Assembly (NCBI RefSeq): GCF_905475395.1
Contig: NC_058342.1
Span: 34,368,140-34,432,139 of the forward strand
Length of the DNA stretch: 64,000 nt
From: Chrysoperla carnea
Taxonomy: Eukaryota; Arthropoda; Insecta; Neuroptera; Chrysopidae
Reading direction: 5' to 3'
Shown here: piece after piece, positions 37,601-46,045 of the stretch
Layout: each line of letters opens with the position of its first letter
Position numbering within the stretch: the first letter of the stretch is position 1
Notes under the pieces: generated by a model
Databases searched by the model: none
What the model was told of the DNA's origin: nothing
What the model saw: only the letters and a program-made list of their open reading frames with translations
Made by a program: the position numbers and the translations under genes

Positions 37601-40008
37601 AAATTAAAATTTTTGGATTTTGATGACGTCACTAAGTTTAAAAAATTCATTTTTAGATCAGCAATTTTATTGACCCAATTATCTTTTTTTTGCAGGTACT
37701 GGAATGTATATAAATAATTCACACTCACAAATAATCACTTCGAATGGTGACATCGAAACTGGTTTGAATCATAGAGTTTATCATTTAGTAAAACCGGTTG
37801 AAGAGCACCATTATCAAAGTTGCAGGTAACATTTCATTATCTCTTACTGTTACATCCTGTAATTGAATACAGATAATTAAATTTCGATATTTAATTGACA
37901 GATTTTTCGATTCTAGAACTGTGGAACGAACTCATAAAGCAATACCAGAAATATTTTTAACACGATTATTATCAACAAAGGGTACAATACAAAAGTTTGT
38001 CGATGATTTTTTCAGTACAATATTAACGACAAATGAAGTATTGCCACCCGCGATTAAGTGGCTTTTTGATTTATTCGATGAAGCGGCAAGACATCATGAT
38101 ATTACTGATCCAGAAGTTGTACATGCTTGGAAATCCAACAGGTACATTTTTTTTTTAGTTATTCTTTCTTCAAAGTGGCCATAAATCGGGGAAAATTTCT
38201 CCATTTTCCATAAAACAAAGTTCTCGGGTTAATTTAATGTCGAAGCCCCTAGACAATGCAATTTTCCGGGATCCAAAGGCGATTCAAAATTTAGATTTCG
38301 TTTTAGTCTTCGTATATCACCTTGAAATTTCCTTTTTTGTGGCCCTTCTTATAAAAAGTTGTTCTTTTAGTCTTCGTAAATCAACTTGGCACCCTTTTGT
38401 GGTGCCCTTCTCATACAAATTTGTCTTTCGTGACCCAATTTACATTAAATTTGTGCGGGGTCCTTTGTTGTCGAAATTTTTAATGAGTTTTTCATACTAA
38501 ATTTTTAATTTATTTTTCCGTTTTAGTCTTCCGTTAAGATTTTGGGTGAATTTTATAAAAAACCCAGATTTTATATTTGATATCAACAAAACGACAACAG
38601 TGGATTCATGTTTATCAGTGATTGCCCAAACATTTATGGATGCTTGTTCCAAAACTGAACATCGATTAGGAAAAGATTCACCGTCAAATAAATTACTTTT
38701 CGCAAAGGTTTGTTTGGATTTGTCTTTTTTAAGAAAGGAATTGATTTTGATTTACTAATTTATTATATTCCAACAGGATATTCCACATTATCGAGATATG
38801 GTCGAAAAATTTTATGCATCTGTTGCGTCCTTACCTCAAATTCCAGACCAAGAGATCAATACTGCCATGCAAGAATTGTCAGTGCAACAAGCTGACGAAT
38901 TTGATACAATATCGGCATTAAAGGAACTTTATATTTATGTTGCCAAGTATCGGGATCAGGTAAGCATAACCGTTTCATTTTTAATAACCGATTTCTTCAT
39001 ATTTTTCTTGGAAAACGATGCCACAAGGAACCAAATCCAGGTTTTGTAATTCAGGGAACCGAGTTAACATTTATCCTGTATGTCTTTTGGGATTTAGTTT
39101 TGCATGAATTATAGTTAAAATCAGGAATATTGGGAATGTAGTTCTTTGTTCAATTCATCATCTCCAAGCTATCCTTCTTTTTCCACCTCCTTTTAGATTT
39201 ATATTTTTGATGAGAATCTTTTTCGTCGAAGAATTTAATTCCAAACAATGATCGATTAATCATTAAGCGGAGTAGACAACTGCGTAGGATTCTTTGCATT
39301 GGTTAGCGACTCTGGAGAAAGGTCAAAAGAGAGAGAGAGAGGTTTAATTTGGGAAGAGTGAGAAGGGGCCCTACACAAGGGAAAGGACTCCAAGTTGATT
39401 TACGAAGGTTAAAAACAACAAACGGTGCCGTTTTATTTGCCTAAGGACCCTACAAAATTGAATTTTCTGTAGGCCCCGAAATGGATTAATCCGGTGCTGA
39501 TTCCAAATAGTATATTTGTTTTGGGTTATTTCTTCAGGATTTTTAAGTTTGGCTAGGTTGTAGCAGAAGTTGTTGACTAATTTCGGGTTATTACTTACTA
39601 TTCCTGGTTTAATCCTTCTCTCCCTTTTACCCTGTAGAATCCGTAGAAATTGGAATCCTTTATAATGGAGGAGTATGTAGAAAGGTTATTGCTCAAAGTC
39701 AGTTTTAATCATCAAAAATACACGGTGCCTCAAAAATCGCTTGATAGAGAGGAAATTATTTGTTGATTTTAATGATTTAAGTGAATTTTGGGACATTCAA
39801 TTTAAATGTGAAGAAATCGGTGACAATTATATTTGGGTTGATGTTAATTTTTATGTTTTTGTTTTGTGTCTAACCATTTCAGTTATTGGAAGCACTCGAC
39901 ATGGACCTATATTGTCGAAAAATGCATTTAGCTCATAAATTAATAAATGTGGCGTGTACTTTAGAGGGGGATGCATTAGATGCAGCAATGGGTGTGCAAT
40001 TATGCTGA
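26552..40008 (+). CDS. PlexA: Plexin A, semaphorin receptor (16 coding exons, complete)
   Basis: Exons: 26552-28636, 30119-30555, 30860-31748, 32163-32342, 32414-32563, 33150-33426, 33526-33668, 35024-35157, 35275-35623, 36019-36172, 36284-36469, 37696-37825, 37917-38141, 38527-38707, 38777-38959, 39883-40008. All junctions are GT/AG, and phase carries through to 5829 nt, 1942 residues plus TGA. Order: signal peptide, Sema, PSI repeats, four IPT domains, membrane helix (about 1285-1308), and cytoplasmic GAP split by a Rho-GTPase-binding domain. Length matches the family. Class A rather than B is favoured by the juxtamembrane helix ([15 protein letters not shown], then [16 protein letters not shown]). 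Plexins bind semaphorins and inactivate Rap-type GTPases to collapse growth cones. The ends of exons were chosen by splice consensus and family alignment from memory, not by transcript data. Confidence 0.95.
28671..28756. mobile_element. 86-bp MITE, pogo/Tigger-like ends, PlexA intron 1
   Basis: CAGTGGAATCTCGATAACTC at the left and its near complement GAGATTCCACTG at the right are flanked by TA on both sides, which fits TA target-site duplication. It starts only 34 nt after the exon 1 donor. Confidence 0.75.
28783..28920. mobile_element. Second small TIR element in PlexA intron 1
   Basis: The left end CAGTAAAACCTTGATAACG is preceded by TA. The right end AACGAGGTTTTGCTG is an imperfect inverted copy without the TA. 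A homologous left part occurs in intron 7 at about 33905-33990. Confidence 0.5.
28940..29990. repeat. 306-bp palindromic satellite array in PlexA intron 1
   Basis: Dyads lie at 29221 and 29527 (306 bp apart), with a decayed third near 29813 (GAACCCCTTC). Arms repeat the ATTTTTTGGGTCAAAAT, CTGAGTTTGATCAAATTC and AACGATTGGGCGAATAG segments on both strands. About 70% of intron 1 (28637-30118) is this satellite. Confidence 0.9.
30119..32563 (+). CDS. PlexA: PlexA exons 2-5: PSI3 and IPT domains
   Basis: Residues 696-1247. Exon 2 continues the PSI2/IPT-like linker. The PSI3 cysteines run across the exon 2/3 junction ([10 protein letters not shown] then [10 protein letters not shown]). IPT starts are recognisable at [47 protein letters not shown] and, in exon 4, [13 protein letters not shown]. 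Exons 4 (180 nt) and 5 (150 nt) are both phase 0. An in-frame reading past the exon 3 donor stops after three codons, supporting the splice at 31748. Confidence 0.93.
30655..30800 (+). pseudogene. Non-LTR retrotransposon RNase H fragment, PlexA intron 2
   Basis: Read from about 30660 in one frame, the DNA gives [18 protein letters not shown], then [14 protein letters not shown] and a stop at 30781. This corresponds to the RNase H segment that normally runs to a WVPGHxGxxGNExAD motif. That motif is broken here after TLGP. Sequence close to this is repeated on the minus strand at 48700-48960. It is a decayed fragment, not a PlexA exon. Confidence 0.7.
32583..33090. mobile_element. GC-rich inserted sequence in PlexA intron 5
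   Basis: About 500 bp of near-balanced composition sits in a very AT-rich intron with sharp edges. TAGTTGCAGTGGTAAGCGC (32772-32790) resembles a pol III A box, but no B box was found. Frames on both strands have no recognisable domain. An unclassified transposable-element fragment is likely. Confidence 0.45.
33150..33668 (+). CDS. PlexA: PlexA exons 6-7: membrane helix and juxtamembrane coil
   Basis: Exon 6 encodes the last extracellular strand, then the helix [20 protein letters not shown] followed by LIIY and the basic stop-transfer CRKS. The juxtamembrane coiled coil follows ([20 protein letters not shown]). Exon 7 gives the [20 protein letters not shown] block and the FFPG segment that opens the GAP domain. 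The exon 6 donor is phase 1 and completes an Ala codon with exon 7. Confidence 0.93.
33708..33835 (+). repeat. Dispersed repeat family T, copy in PlexA intron 7
   Basis: TACCATGTATATATGAAATA, the TTAAGTTTAGTCCCAAGTTT segment and AAAATCACCTAATTTA match the family. It is truncated immediately after the CACCTAATT block and passes into sequence shared with intron 1. Confidence 0.75.
33850..34010 (+). repeat. Block duplicated from PlexA intron 1
   Basis: From TTATAGAGATTCCACTGTAT to about 34000 the sequence matches 28740-28900 nearly base for base, including the second small TIR element. Both copies are followed by the palindromic satellite. Confidence 0.8.
34020..34870. repeat. 306-bp palindromic satellite array in PlexA intron 7
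   Basis: GGGGTACCCC at 34214 and 34521 and a decayed AAGTGTATCCCTTA near 34827 are spaced about 307 bp. The array begins within the unit AACGATT/GGACGAATAG, as in intron 1. Confidence 0.9.
35024..35623 (+). CDS. PlexA: PlexA exons 8-9: first GAP segment with arginine motif
   Basis: Exon 8 ends with the [12 protein letters not shown] block and exon 9 with EEKLL-type [13 protein letters not shown]. The conserved [17 protein letters not shown] (Arg 1476-1477) is the position of the first catalytic arginine of plexin GAP domains. The exons are joined in phase 2 through a 117-nt intron that contains a strong hairpin. Confidence 0.93.
35168..35227. repeat. Near-perfect hairpin in the 117-nt PlexA intron 8
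   Basis: AATGTTTGGTGAAAAATATT (35180-35199) pairs with AATATTTTCACCAAACATCT (35201-35220), and the outer AATACATA/TGTATT segments extend the stem to about 27 bp with few mismatches and almost no loop. It starts about 10 nt from the donor and ends about 47 nt before the acceptor. Confidence 0.85.
35713..35935 (-). pseudogene. Non-LTR retrotransposon RNase H fragment, PlexA intron 9
   Basis: Minus-strand frames give [18 protein letters not shown], matching the RNase H block with a catalytic Glu (typically CSVFQAELxAI). After a frame change they give [20 protein letters not shown], the block with a catalytic Asp. Stops and the frame change show that it is dead. It is the upstream part of the same domain seen at 30655 and 48700. 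Confidence 0.75.
36019..37825 (+). CDS. PlexA: PlexA exons 10-12: Rho-GTPase-binding insert
   Basis: The ubiquitin-like GTPase-binding domain is seen in [18 protein letters not shown] (exon 10) and [19 protein letters not shown] then LNTLAHYGV (exon 11). Exon 12 encodes the variable linker ([20 protein letters not shown]). The 1226-bp intron between exons 11 and 12 is almost filled by the 315-bp satellite. Confidence 0.92.
36567..37657 (+). repeat. 315-bp satellite array in PlexA intron 11
   Basis: The GATGACGTCA block lies at 36676 (variant AATGACGTCA), 36992, 37307 and 37622, with spacings of 316, 315 and 315 bp. It fills most of the intron between exons 11 and 12. The final monomer has the CACTAAGTTTAAAAA variant shared with the end of the 10557 array. 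Confidence 0.92.
37917..40008 (+). CDS. PlexA: PlexA exons 13-16: second GAP segment and C terminus
   Basis: Exon 13 contains [20 protein letters not shown]. Exons 13 and 14 join as [20 protein letters not shown], where Arg 1784 fits the other conserved GAP arginine, followed by [20 protein letters not shown]. Exon 15 ends in [11 protein letters not shown]. The last exon gives [14 protein letters not shown] and ends MGVQLC before TGA at 40006-40008. The C terminus differs from the vertebrate one, as expected for an insect. Confidence 0.93.
38220..38475. repeat. Dispersed low-copy repeat in PlexA intron 13
   Basis: AGTCTTCGTAAATCAACTTG, then a GGCACCCTTTTGTGGTGCCC-type palindromic stretch, is shared in reverse with 20690-20790. 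Weaker relatives are at 39355-39495 (intron 15) and 51310-51450. There is no coding content. Confidence 0.5.
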
Positions 40009-41282
40009 CAACAGACATTTTGAACAATCATTTTTATCCCCCCAAATATCCTATCCCCTCTATTTTATGCACAAATACTATAAATATAATAGTTATCATT
40101 TCACAAAATACATATACACACACAAACATGTAATACTTATAAAGCCCCGCCCCCACCTGCGATCACCCTCCTTCATACATCATCCATCATCCCTCATTGT
40201 TTAAAACAGTATTTTTATGTTTGTAAGGCTTTTATGTTTAAGTTTTTAAGTGTATTTCGTTTTTTTTTTTAGAACACATCGAATCTCAAAACGTTTCTAA
40301 TTAATTTTTTTTTTAGTACGATAAGTTTCGCCAATTTATTATTTAATTTGTTCCTAAAAAAAAAAAGTTTGATACTTTTGTACTCCGGGAAAAATATTGA
40401 ACACAAAAACTGACTAATTATTTATTAAGAATCTCAATTCTATCGGACCGATTTAGAAGTAGAAAAAATATTTCTAAGAAATAGAAAAAAAGCGTGCATA
40501 AGAAATAAAATCGTTTAGATTTTTTTTCGGATCAAAACGTTTGATCGAAAATTTTGTGTACAAAAACGATACTCATTTGAGCAAAGTGGTTACAAAAGTA
40601 TGTACAACTCATTTAAAAATTATCGTGAATGAACCCAGAATTTAAATTCTATGAAAAATAAGTATTTTGAAAGTAGAAAAAAGATAAAATTTTGTCTAGA
40701 AGATATCGAAAACTTCGACTAAATATTGTAAATAATAAGCAAAGTTATAGAAAATAAAATACTAAATTTATACAAGTATACAGGGTGGTCTATAATTGAT
40801 AGTAGAAAAGTTCACTACTGAATTAAGCTGATCAAAACGAATGAAAAAGCTTTATATCAAATTTCGAGCTGATTCGTAGTTTCCGAGATAATTAAAAAAA
40901 TCAATTATTAAAAAATGACGAAAATTTATCTCGTAAATGGGTAAATCGGATCGGAAAAATTTCTAAGTTAACTTTCAAGAATGTATTTTTTGTAGAATCT
41001 CGATTCTAGGTAAGCTAGTTTGTACATAGCTTTAAGAAACTGCTTTGTACAAAGTTTGATAATGACTTTTTGCTTTTGAAAAGAATTTTTATGTGAACTT
41101 TTCAAAGCAAACACTTTTGTTTTAACTGAATAATTGTAAATAAATATTGAAGTGACACAAGAAGTAAAGTAAGGATTAAACCCTTTTATTTCTTGGGTAT
41201 TTTTTTATAAAAAAAAAAAAGGAATCTCATATAGACTTATTTTTTACCGTAGGCATATCATTTTTGTTTAATGTGAGTCTCG
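40009..41282 (+). other. PlexA: PlexA 3' untranslated region, extent uncertain
   Basis: The sequence after the stop is AT-rich and lacks long frames. Possible AATAAA signals lie near 40503 and at 41141-41146, but none is decisive. A TACAGGGTG-headed repeat at 40780-40900 (AGCTGATTCGTAGTTTCCGA) is shared with 54835-54960. If that repeat marks intergenic DNA, the transcript ends before it. Confidence 0.4.
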
Positions 41283-41429
41283 AATAAGTTTAGACCCAGC
41301 CGTGTTATTTGGCAATCATTTTAAAACAGCTGGGAACAAGCTTGGGAAATTTTTTATTTCGTATCAAAACAGTTTCTCAGATTTCCAGCCGTTTTCAAAT
41401 GACTGTCAAATATTTCGTCTAGACTTACG
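41283..41429. mobile_element. Foldback element, arms of about 45-50 bp
   Basis: 41283-41333 and 41385-41429 are imperfect reverse complements (AAGTTTAGACCCAGCCGTGT side against GTCTAGACTTACG side). The inner stem segment TCATTTTAAAACAGCTGG pairs with CCAGCCGTTTTCAAATGA. The spacer is about 50 bp. Confidence 0.65.
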
Positions 41430-42538
41430 TCTTTAATTTTTTAATTAATTTTTACGTCTCAACGAATCACAAAATAATTAGCTTTAATTTATTTTTAAAA
41501 TATTTTTTAATTCTCAATTTTTTTATATTTAATTCGTCCATGACTTTTTTTATATATATTTTTTTTAATGTTGGTAATACTACCTTTTATATGAATGTTA
41601 CGGTCGCCATTTTGTTTTTTTTTGTTTACATACACTTTTCAAATTTTAACGAAATAGCTTACACCTTTACTCTCGTGATGAGAGAAATTACAATTTTTTA
41701 AGGACTTGATCATAGCCTTTTCTTTGAAATTTGAAAAGTGAAAACAAAATGGCGGATCATTTAATTTATACTTACGTTCATTCATATTGTTCGGACTGAA
41801 TAAAACATTATGAAAGACATTGGCTGACGATCGAATTTCCCATGTAAAAAAAAACTCTTTTGGTCCACGGTCTATGCGAAAAACATGTCGTAACCTTAAA
41901 ATTCCCCTATCGTTTCCTGTAACCCCCCGTCCTGTCCCCCTCAAATATATGGTGTTGTATTCGCTAGAAAATAGACTGTGAAAAAAAAACATTGAAACTG
42001 TGATATTTCGTCCTGCATGTTTTAAAGCCTAAGTTTTAAATAAATAAAAATATTTTCGAAAAGTAATTAGACCTCCATGTTCGGGTTACAAAAATTTTGT
42101 AATGTGGAGATCGTCTTCCAAGTAATCGATTCGTTTTTTTTAAATTTTAATAAATGTTAACGCATGGCCTAAGAATTTTCTTTTCAATCACAATTGAAAC
42201 AAAGTTTTGTGAAAAAATCAAATTTTTTTGTAAATGAAATGAACAGCGCGTTGTGTCTAATGCTTTTCACGAAATATTTTTGAAAATCCAATGTCAGCAT
42301 AATAAAAAGAATTTTCTTTTTATTTTTATTTTTTAATTTGTTTCTCAGTGATTTTTCGGAAGAATTGTTTTTCCATTGGTTTTATCAAGGTGGAAATTTT
42401 TGTATTTGGCCCGGATCGATTTCTTCCATTCTGAAGGTTTTAATTACTCTTTTAAATCGAATCGAATTTCGGGGCAAATACAAAAATTTCCAAAAAATCC
42501 AAAAATTGTCTATATTTGATGCAATAACTATTAAGCGG
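41430..42538. other. AT-rich DNA, nothing recognised
   Basis: The 117-codon minus-strand frame at 41639-41992 and the 79-codon frame at 42338-42577 show no domain, codon signal or splice context. The sequence could be distal PlexA 3' untranslated region. Confidence 0.4.
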
Positions 42539-42737
42539 GGAGCCCGTGGCAGTAAAATTGCACTTACACGGATTTAGAAATTTCGCATTTTCGCAAAATA
42601 CTATTTAACGATAGCTACAATATGTACTAGGTGTGCCAGGGTACACCTCGTTCATATTGTACCTATCTTTAAATAGCATTGATTCCTAGGCGAAATTTCG
42701 AAATCCATGTAAGTGCAGTTTTTCTGTAACGGGCTCC
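42539..42737. mobile_element. Fully palindromic 199-bp MITE
   Basis: The terminal inverted repeat is about 45 bp (left GGAGCCCGTGGCAGTAAAAT, then TGCACTTACA). The complementarity continues inward: CTATTTAACGATAGCTACAA pairs with the TTGTACCTATCTTTAAATAG side, meeting at AGGTGTGCC/AGGGTACACCT. Almost the whole element is self-complementary. One arm recurs at 26313-26353. Confidence 0.8.
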
Positions 42738-43997
42738 AGGGCTATATATATTTTTATTTGCTATTTTGTAAAAATTTATTTAAAATTAAGTTTCTGTTAT
42801 GATTTTTGAAATTTTCTTTTTTGAAAAGTGAAAAAACAAAGCTAAAATAAACAAAAATTTCGTCAATTAAAAACCAAAAAAAAAGAAATCATTCAAAAAT
42901 TTTTTGCGTTTCCCGCTTTCCCCATTAATAAAATCACAGCACCACAATTTTTTTTATAGCTGTAAGTTTGTGTGCGTTATCTCCTAACCTTCCTCCACCC
43001 CCTCTCAAAAATAAAAAAAGAAATTGTGAGTATATATGAAAAAAAAAACAAAAAATATTGCGCAAGTAGAAGTTTAAATGTGTTTTGTCGCCATATTGTA
43101 ACTAGATAGGTGCTAATTAAATGTCCACAAAAATTTTTATGGACATATTATTTTGAAAATACTTTGATTTGTTTTTTGATAATTACATACAAACCGAAAA
43201 TTTGGATTCCTTGTAAATGAAAAACTTTCCACAGTATATAGGTCAATTTTCATAAAAAGTATAATTTTTAATTCAGATACATTGTCCGCCATTTTGATTC
43301 CACGTTATAATTGAGAAAAAATTCGCATTTAAATCCCGAACACTCAAACCTCCCTTATACTTATAACCCCCTTCATCTTAGCTCTGAATTGCTCTTGCCG
43401 TAAACTGAAAAAGGAGAAACAGACGAAGAGAAGGAGAAAGAGGAAGAAGGGGGTGCCTAGTTTATGGAAAGAGTAAAAAAAAAAGGAAAAATCAAAATTG
43501 TCGTGGGCCCCATTTTGGGCCTGCTTTAATCTATCAAAATTGTTCATTTTGCTTAAATCTATCAATTGAAGGAACGGTATTGCCTTGAAGGAGGTTTAGA
43601 GAATCTGTTGGTTCAGATGTTGGGGATTTGATTGCGATATTTTGGAAACAAAATGGCGTACAATACTACACACATGTTTAAAGAATCTGTTTTAAGTAGT
43701 TTTGATTTTGAAGTTCCTATGGAATTTTTTTATGGCTCTTGAATCATCATTTACAGTTAGTTCGAAAATTCTGAGATAGTCAAATATGAAAAAGTCGTTA
43801 AAAAATGGTTAAAATTACCCGTCCATCGCGATTTACCGAAGATTTTAAAGTAATATTTGACTCTCTCTTGAAATTTTTCGAACAAGTTGTAAAAAGGATT
43901 TAAAAAAATAAAAATGATGTCAATTATAATATTCGAAATTGATTTCCGAATTCGATATATTTTTCAATCAGATATACGTCCGTTTCAAGACAAAATA
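42738..43997. other. AT-rich DNA, nothing recognised
   Basis: Several short A/T runs and a purine-rich tract (43405-43460). No gene is supported. Confidence 0.4.
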
Positions 43998-44669
43998 CCG
44001 TCGAAATCGGTTATAAGAATGAACAATTATGGTCGTTATAAGCGATTTATACATTTAATACCACCAGGATCTGACTTAAAAACAATTTAATGGAAGTGCT
44101 TAAGCAGGAAATTAGACGTAGAATAAAATTCAGGTTATATTGTAAATCGCAACGTTTCGAATTTATTTACTTCTTCATCAGACTCTATAAAAGATAATAA
44201 AAAGACAATTTCCCAATCAATTTTCCAAATAATTGCTTTTTTATATCCCTATATGTTATAAACTAGCTTGTACCCTCGGCTCCCCCCGCGTTTTTGTCCA
44301 TAAATATCTGGCAAGGTCTTTAAAAAGTTTAACAAATGGTTGACAAATGTCCATGTGTTGTCTCCTTCACCCTGATTTATGAAATGTCAAAAAAATTAAT
44401 TTTTTTTAAAACTATATAAATTATAGCTCATGTGTTATTCTGATGTATGAGCTATATTGTTGTACAGTTTCATTCAAATCCTTTCGGTAGTGAGAGAAAG
44501 GGAGGTGAACCTATCTTTGCTTTAAAAACCCAGCGGAGGGGGTGGGTATCAACTCGAAACGTCACCACAACTTGACTTTATTGTACGTCCAATTTCTTAC
44601 TAAAACACTTCTAAGTAACTAATGTTGAAAGTAGTAAACTAATTCGTCATTATAACCGATTTTTGACTG
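43998..44669. mobile_element. TA-flanked TIR element, 672 bp
   Basis: The left end CCGTCGAAATCGGTTATAAG and right end, read on the other strand as CAGTCAAAAATCGGTTATAA, are inverted repeats flanked by TA. A diverged non-LTR-type tract (44275-44510) lies inside. No transposase was recognised. Confidence 0.65.
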
Positions 44670-45251
44670 TATATTTTTCGCCACACAAATTTAGAAAATC
44701 CGTCTATATAAAAAAAACAAAAAAGTTTCTATGTAATTATCGAAATTCTATATAATTCTATAATTTTTGTACAAAAAAATAAAAATTTCATACCGAATCC
44801 ACTTATTTCTATTTGTTTAAACAAATAAATTCGCCATTTAATAAATAAATAAATAAAAAAATTTAATAAATTATAAAAAATTTTAAAAAAAAAAAAATAT
44901 TTTCATGTAGAATTTTCGACATTTTTTGTACATAAATAAAATAAATATAAAAAAAAAACAACGTTTATGTTAATTAATTTTCAATAAAATTGTAAACAAA
45001 TGGAAATAAATTCTTTATGTCTCGTATATTAATTAATTATTAAATTATAAATAAATTAATAAAAATAATTAATTCAGATAAAAAAAAATTAAAATAAAGA
45101 TTGTATTTTTATGAAATGTGAGGAAAAAAACTACCTTAAGTGTTTTTTATTTTTCATAAAAATTTATAAATACACTGAAAAAAAAAAAAGTATATAACTA
45201 AAAACAAAATAGTCGACGTCCGTAAAAAAGACGTAAATTTTATTCGTGAAA
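44670..45251. other. Very AT-rich DNA, nothing recognised
   Basis: Long A runs and TTAATTAATT tracts only. Confidence 0.45.
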
Positions 45252-45425
45252 ATGATCAACTCCGAAGATGAATCGCAACAAGCAAAAATGTATATTTTGA
45301 TTGTAGAAGAAGTTTATACAACATGTGAACAGTTGAGTTCCATTTCTAAGGTCATATTTTCTCCTCGGGAATTGATAATATCAGAACTCTGGAAAGGCTG
45401 TGAATGGATGTTCGTAAAGCCTTAA
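45252..45425 (+). CDS. Possible 57-codon open frame of unknown function
   Basis: ATG at 45252 is preceded by GTGAAA and runs to TAA at 45423. The composition is less AT-biased than its neighbours and acidic at the start (MINSEDESQQAK). A second frame starting at 45408 overlaps it and is basic (MFRHRKKAREAEKNTRTR), ending beside a GT at 45499. I recognise neither. They could be one broken transposon gene, a stray exon or chance. Confidence is low. Confidence 0.15.
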   Translation: MINSEDESQQAKMYILIVEEVYTTCEQLSSISKVIFSPRELIISELWKGCEWMFVKP

Positions 45426-45540
45426 TAACCGCGAAAAACATGATGTTTCGACATAGAAAAAAAGCAAGGGAAGCTGAAAAAAACACCCGTACAAGGTATT
45501 TGTTTGGCATTGTACTTAATCAAATATCCCTTTGACGGTT

Positions 45541-46045
45541 TAGGTTAGGTTAGATACCAAAAAAAGGATTTTCCCATCCCCTGCCACCACTCCATGAACC
45601 TTTTGGAGCTGTATAAAAACAGCTGGAGTGCTTTGACGTCAATGGACTTTAGGTCAGAGAGGTCGTCAAAGAGAGGCTGGCTCAAGTAAGTCCATCTCTT
45701 CATAGTAAGAGCTGGGCAGTGACAGAGAAGATGAGACATTGCCTCCTCCTCTTCACCACTGTGACAGCTCCTGCAGTAGCCGTGATACACTGCCTATGCC
45801 TGCCGCCCAACCAGTGTCTTGTAATAGCCGCAACAAGTTTGCTAACAGATGCTCTTGGAAGGGATATAAGAACTTCGAAACGCCTACGGTGCTCATACCA
45901 TATCTGTCCTGTAGTACCACAAGTACGCTCCTCCCTCCATCTAAGATTGGCCCTTTTTAAGATATTCTCTTTAAGGAGCAGCTTACAGTTCGCGAACGGA
46001 ACTTTCGGATGCCTATTAAGGGTATCCATACCAGGTTTTTAAACT
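45541..46045 (-). pseudogene. Non-LTR retrotransposon 3' end, decayed
   Basis: Minus-strand frames (45700-46029, then 45545-45790 after a frame change) give VSKLVAAITRHWLGGRH, then CRSCHSGEEEEAMSHLLCHC and PALTMKRWTYLSQPLFDDLS. This is the C-terminal zinc-knuckle (C-X2-C...H-X3-C) region found after RNase H in I-group-type non-LTR elements. The element ends at TAACCTAACCTAAA (45540-45553), a TAACC tail instead of poly(A). It is closely related to 61022-61500. Confidence 0.8.

Noticed and set aside
26552..40008. Plexin B rather than plexin A
   Set aside because: The juxtamembrane block ([13 protein letters not shown]) and the extracellular cysteine blocks fit class A better. A tree would settle it.
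41639..41992. 117-codon minus-strand frame as a gene
   Set aside because: No domain, no codon or splice evidence, and composition like surrounding non-coding DNA.
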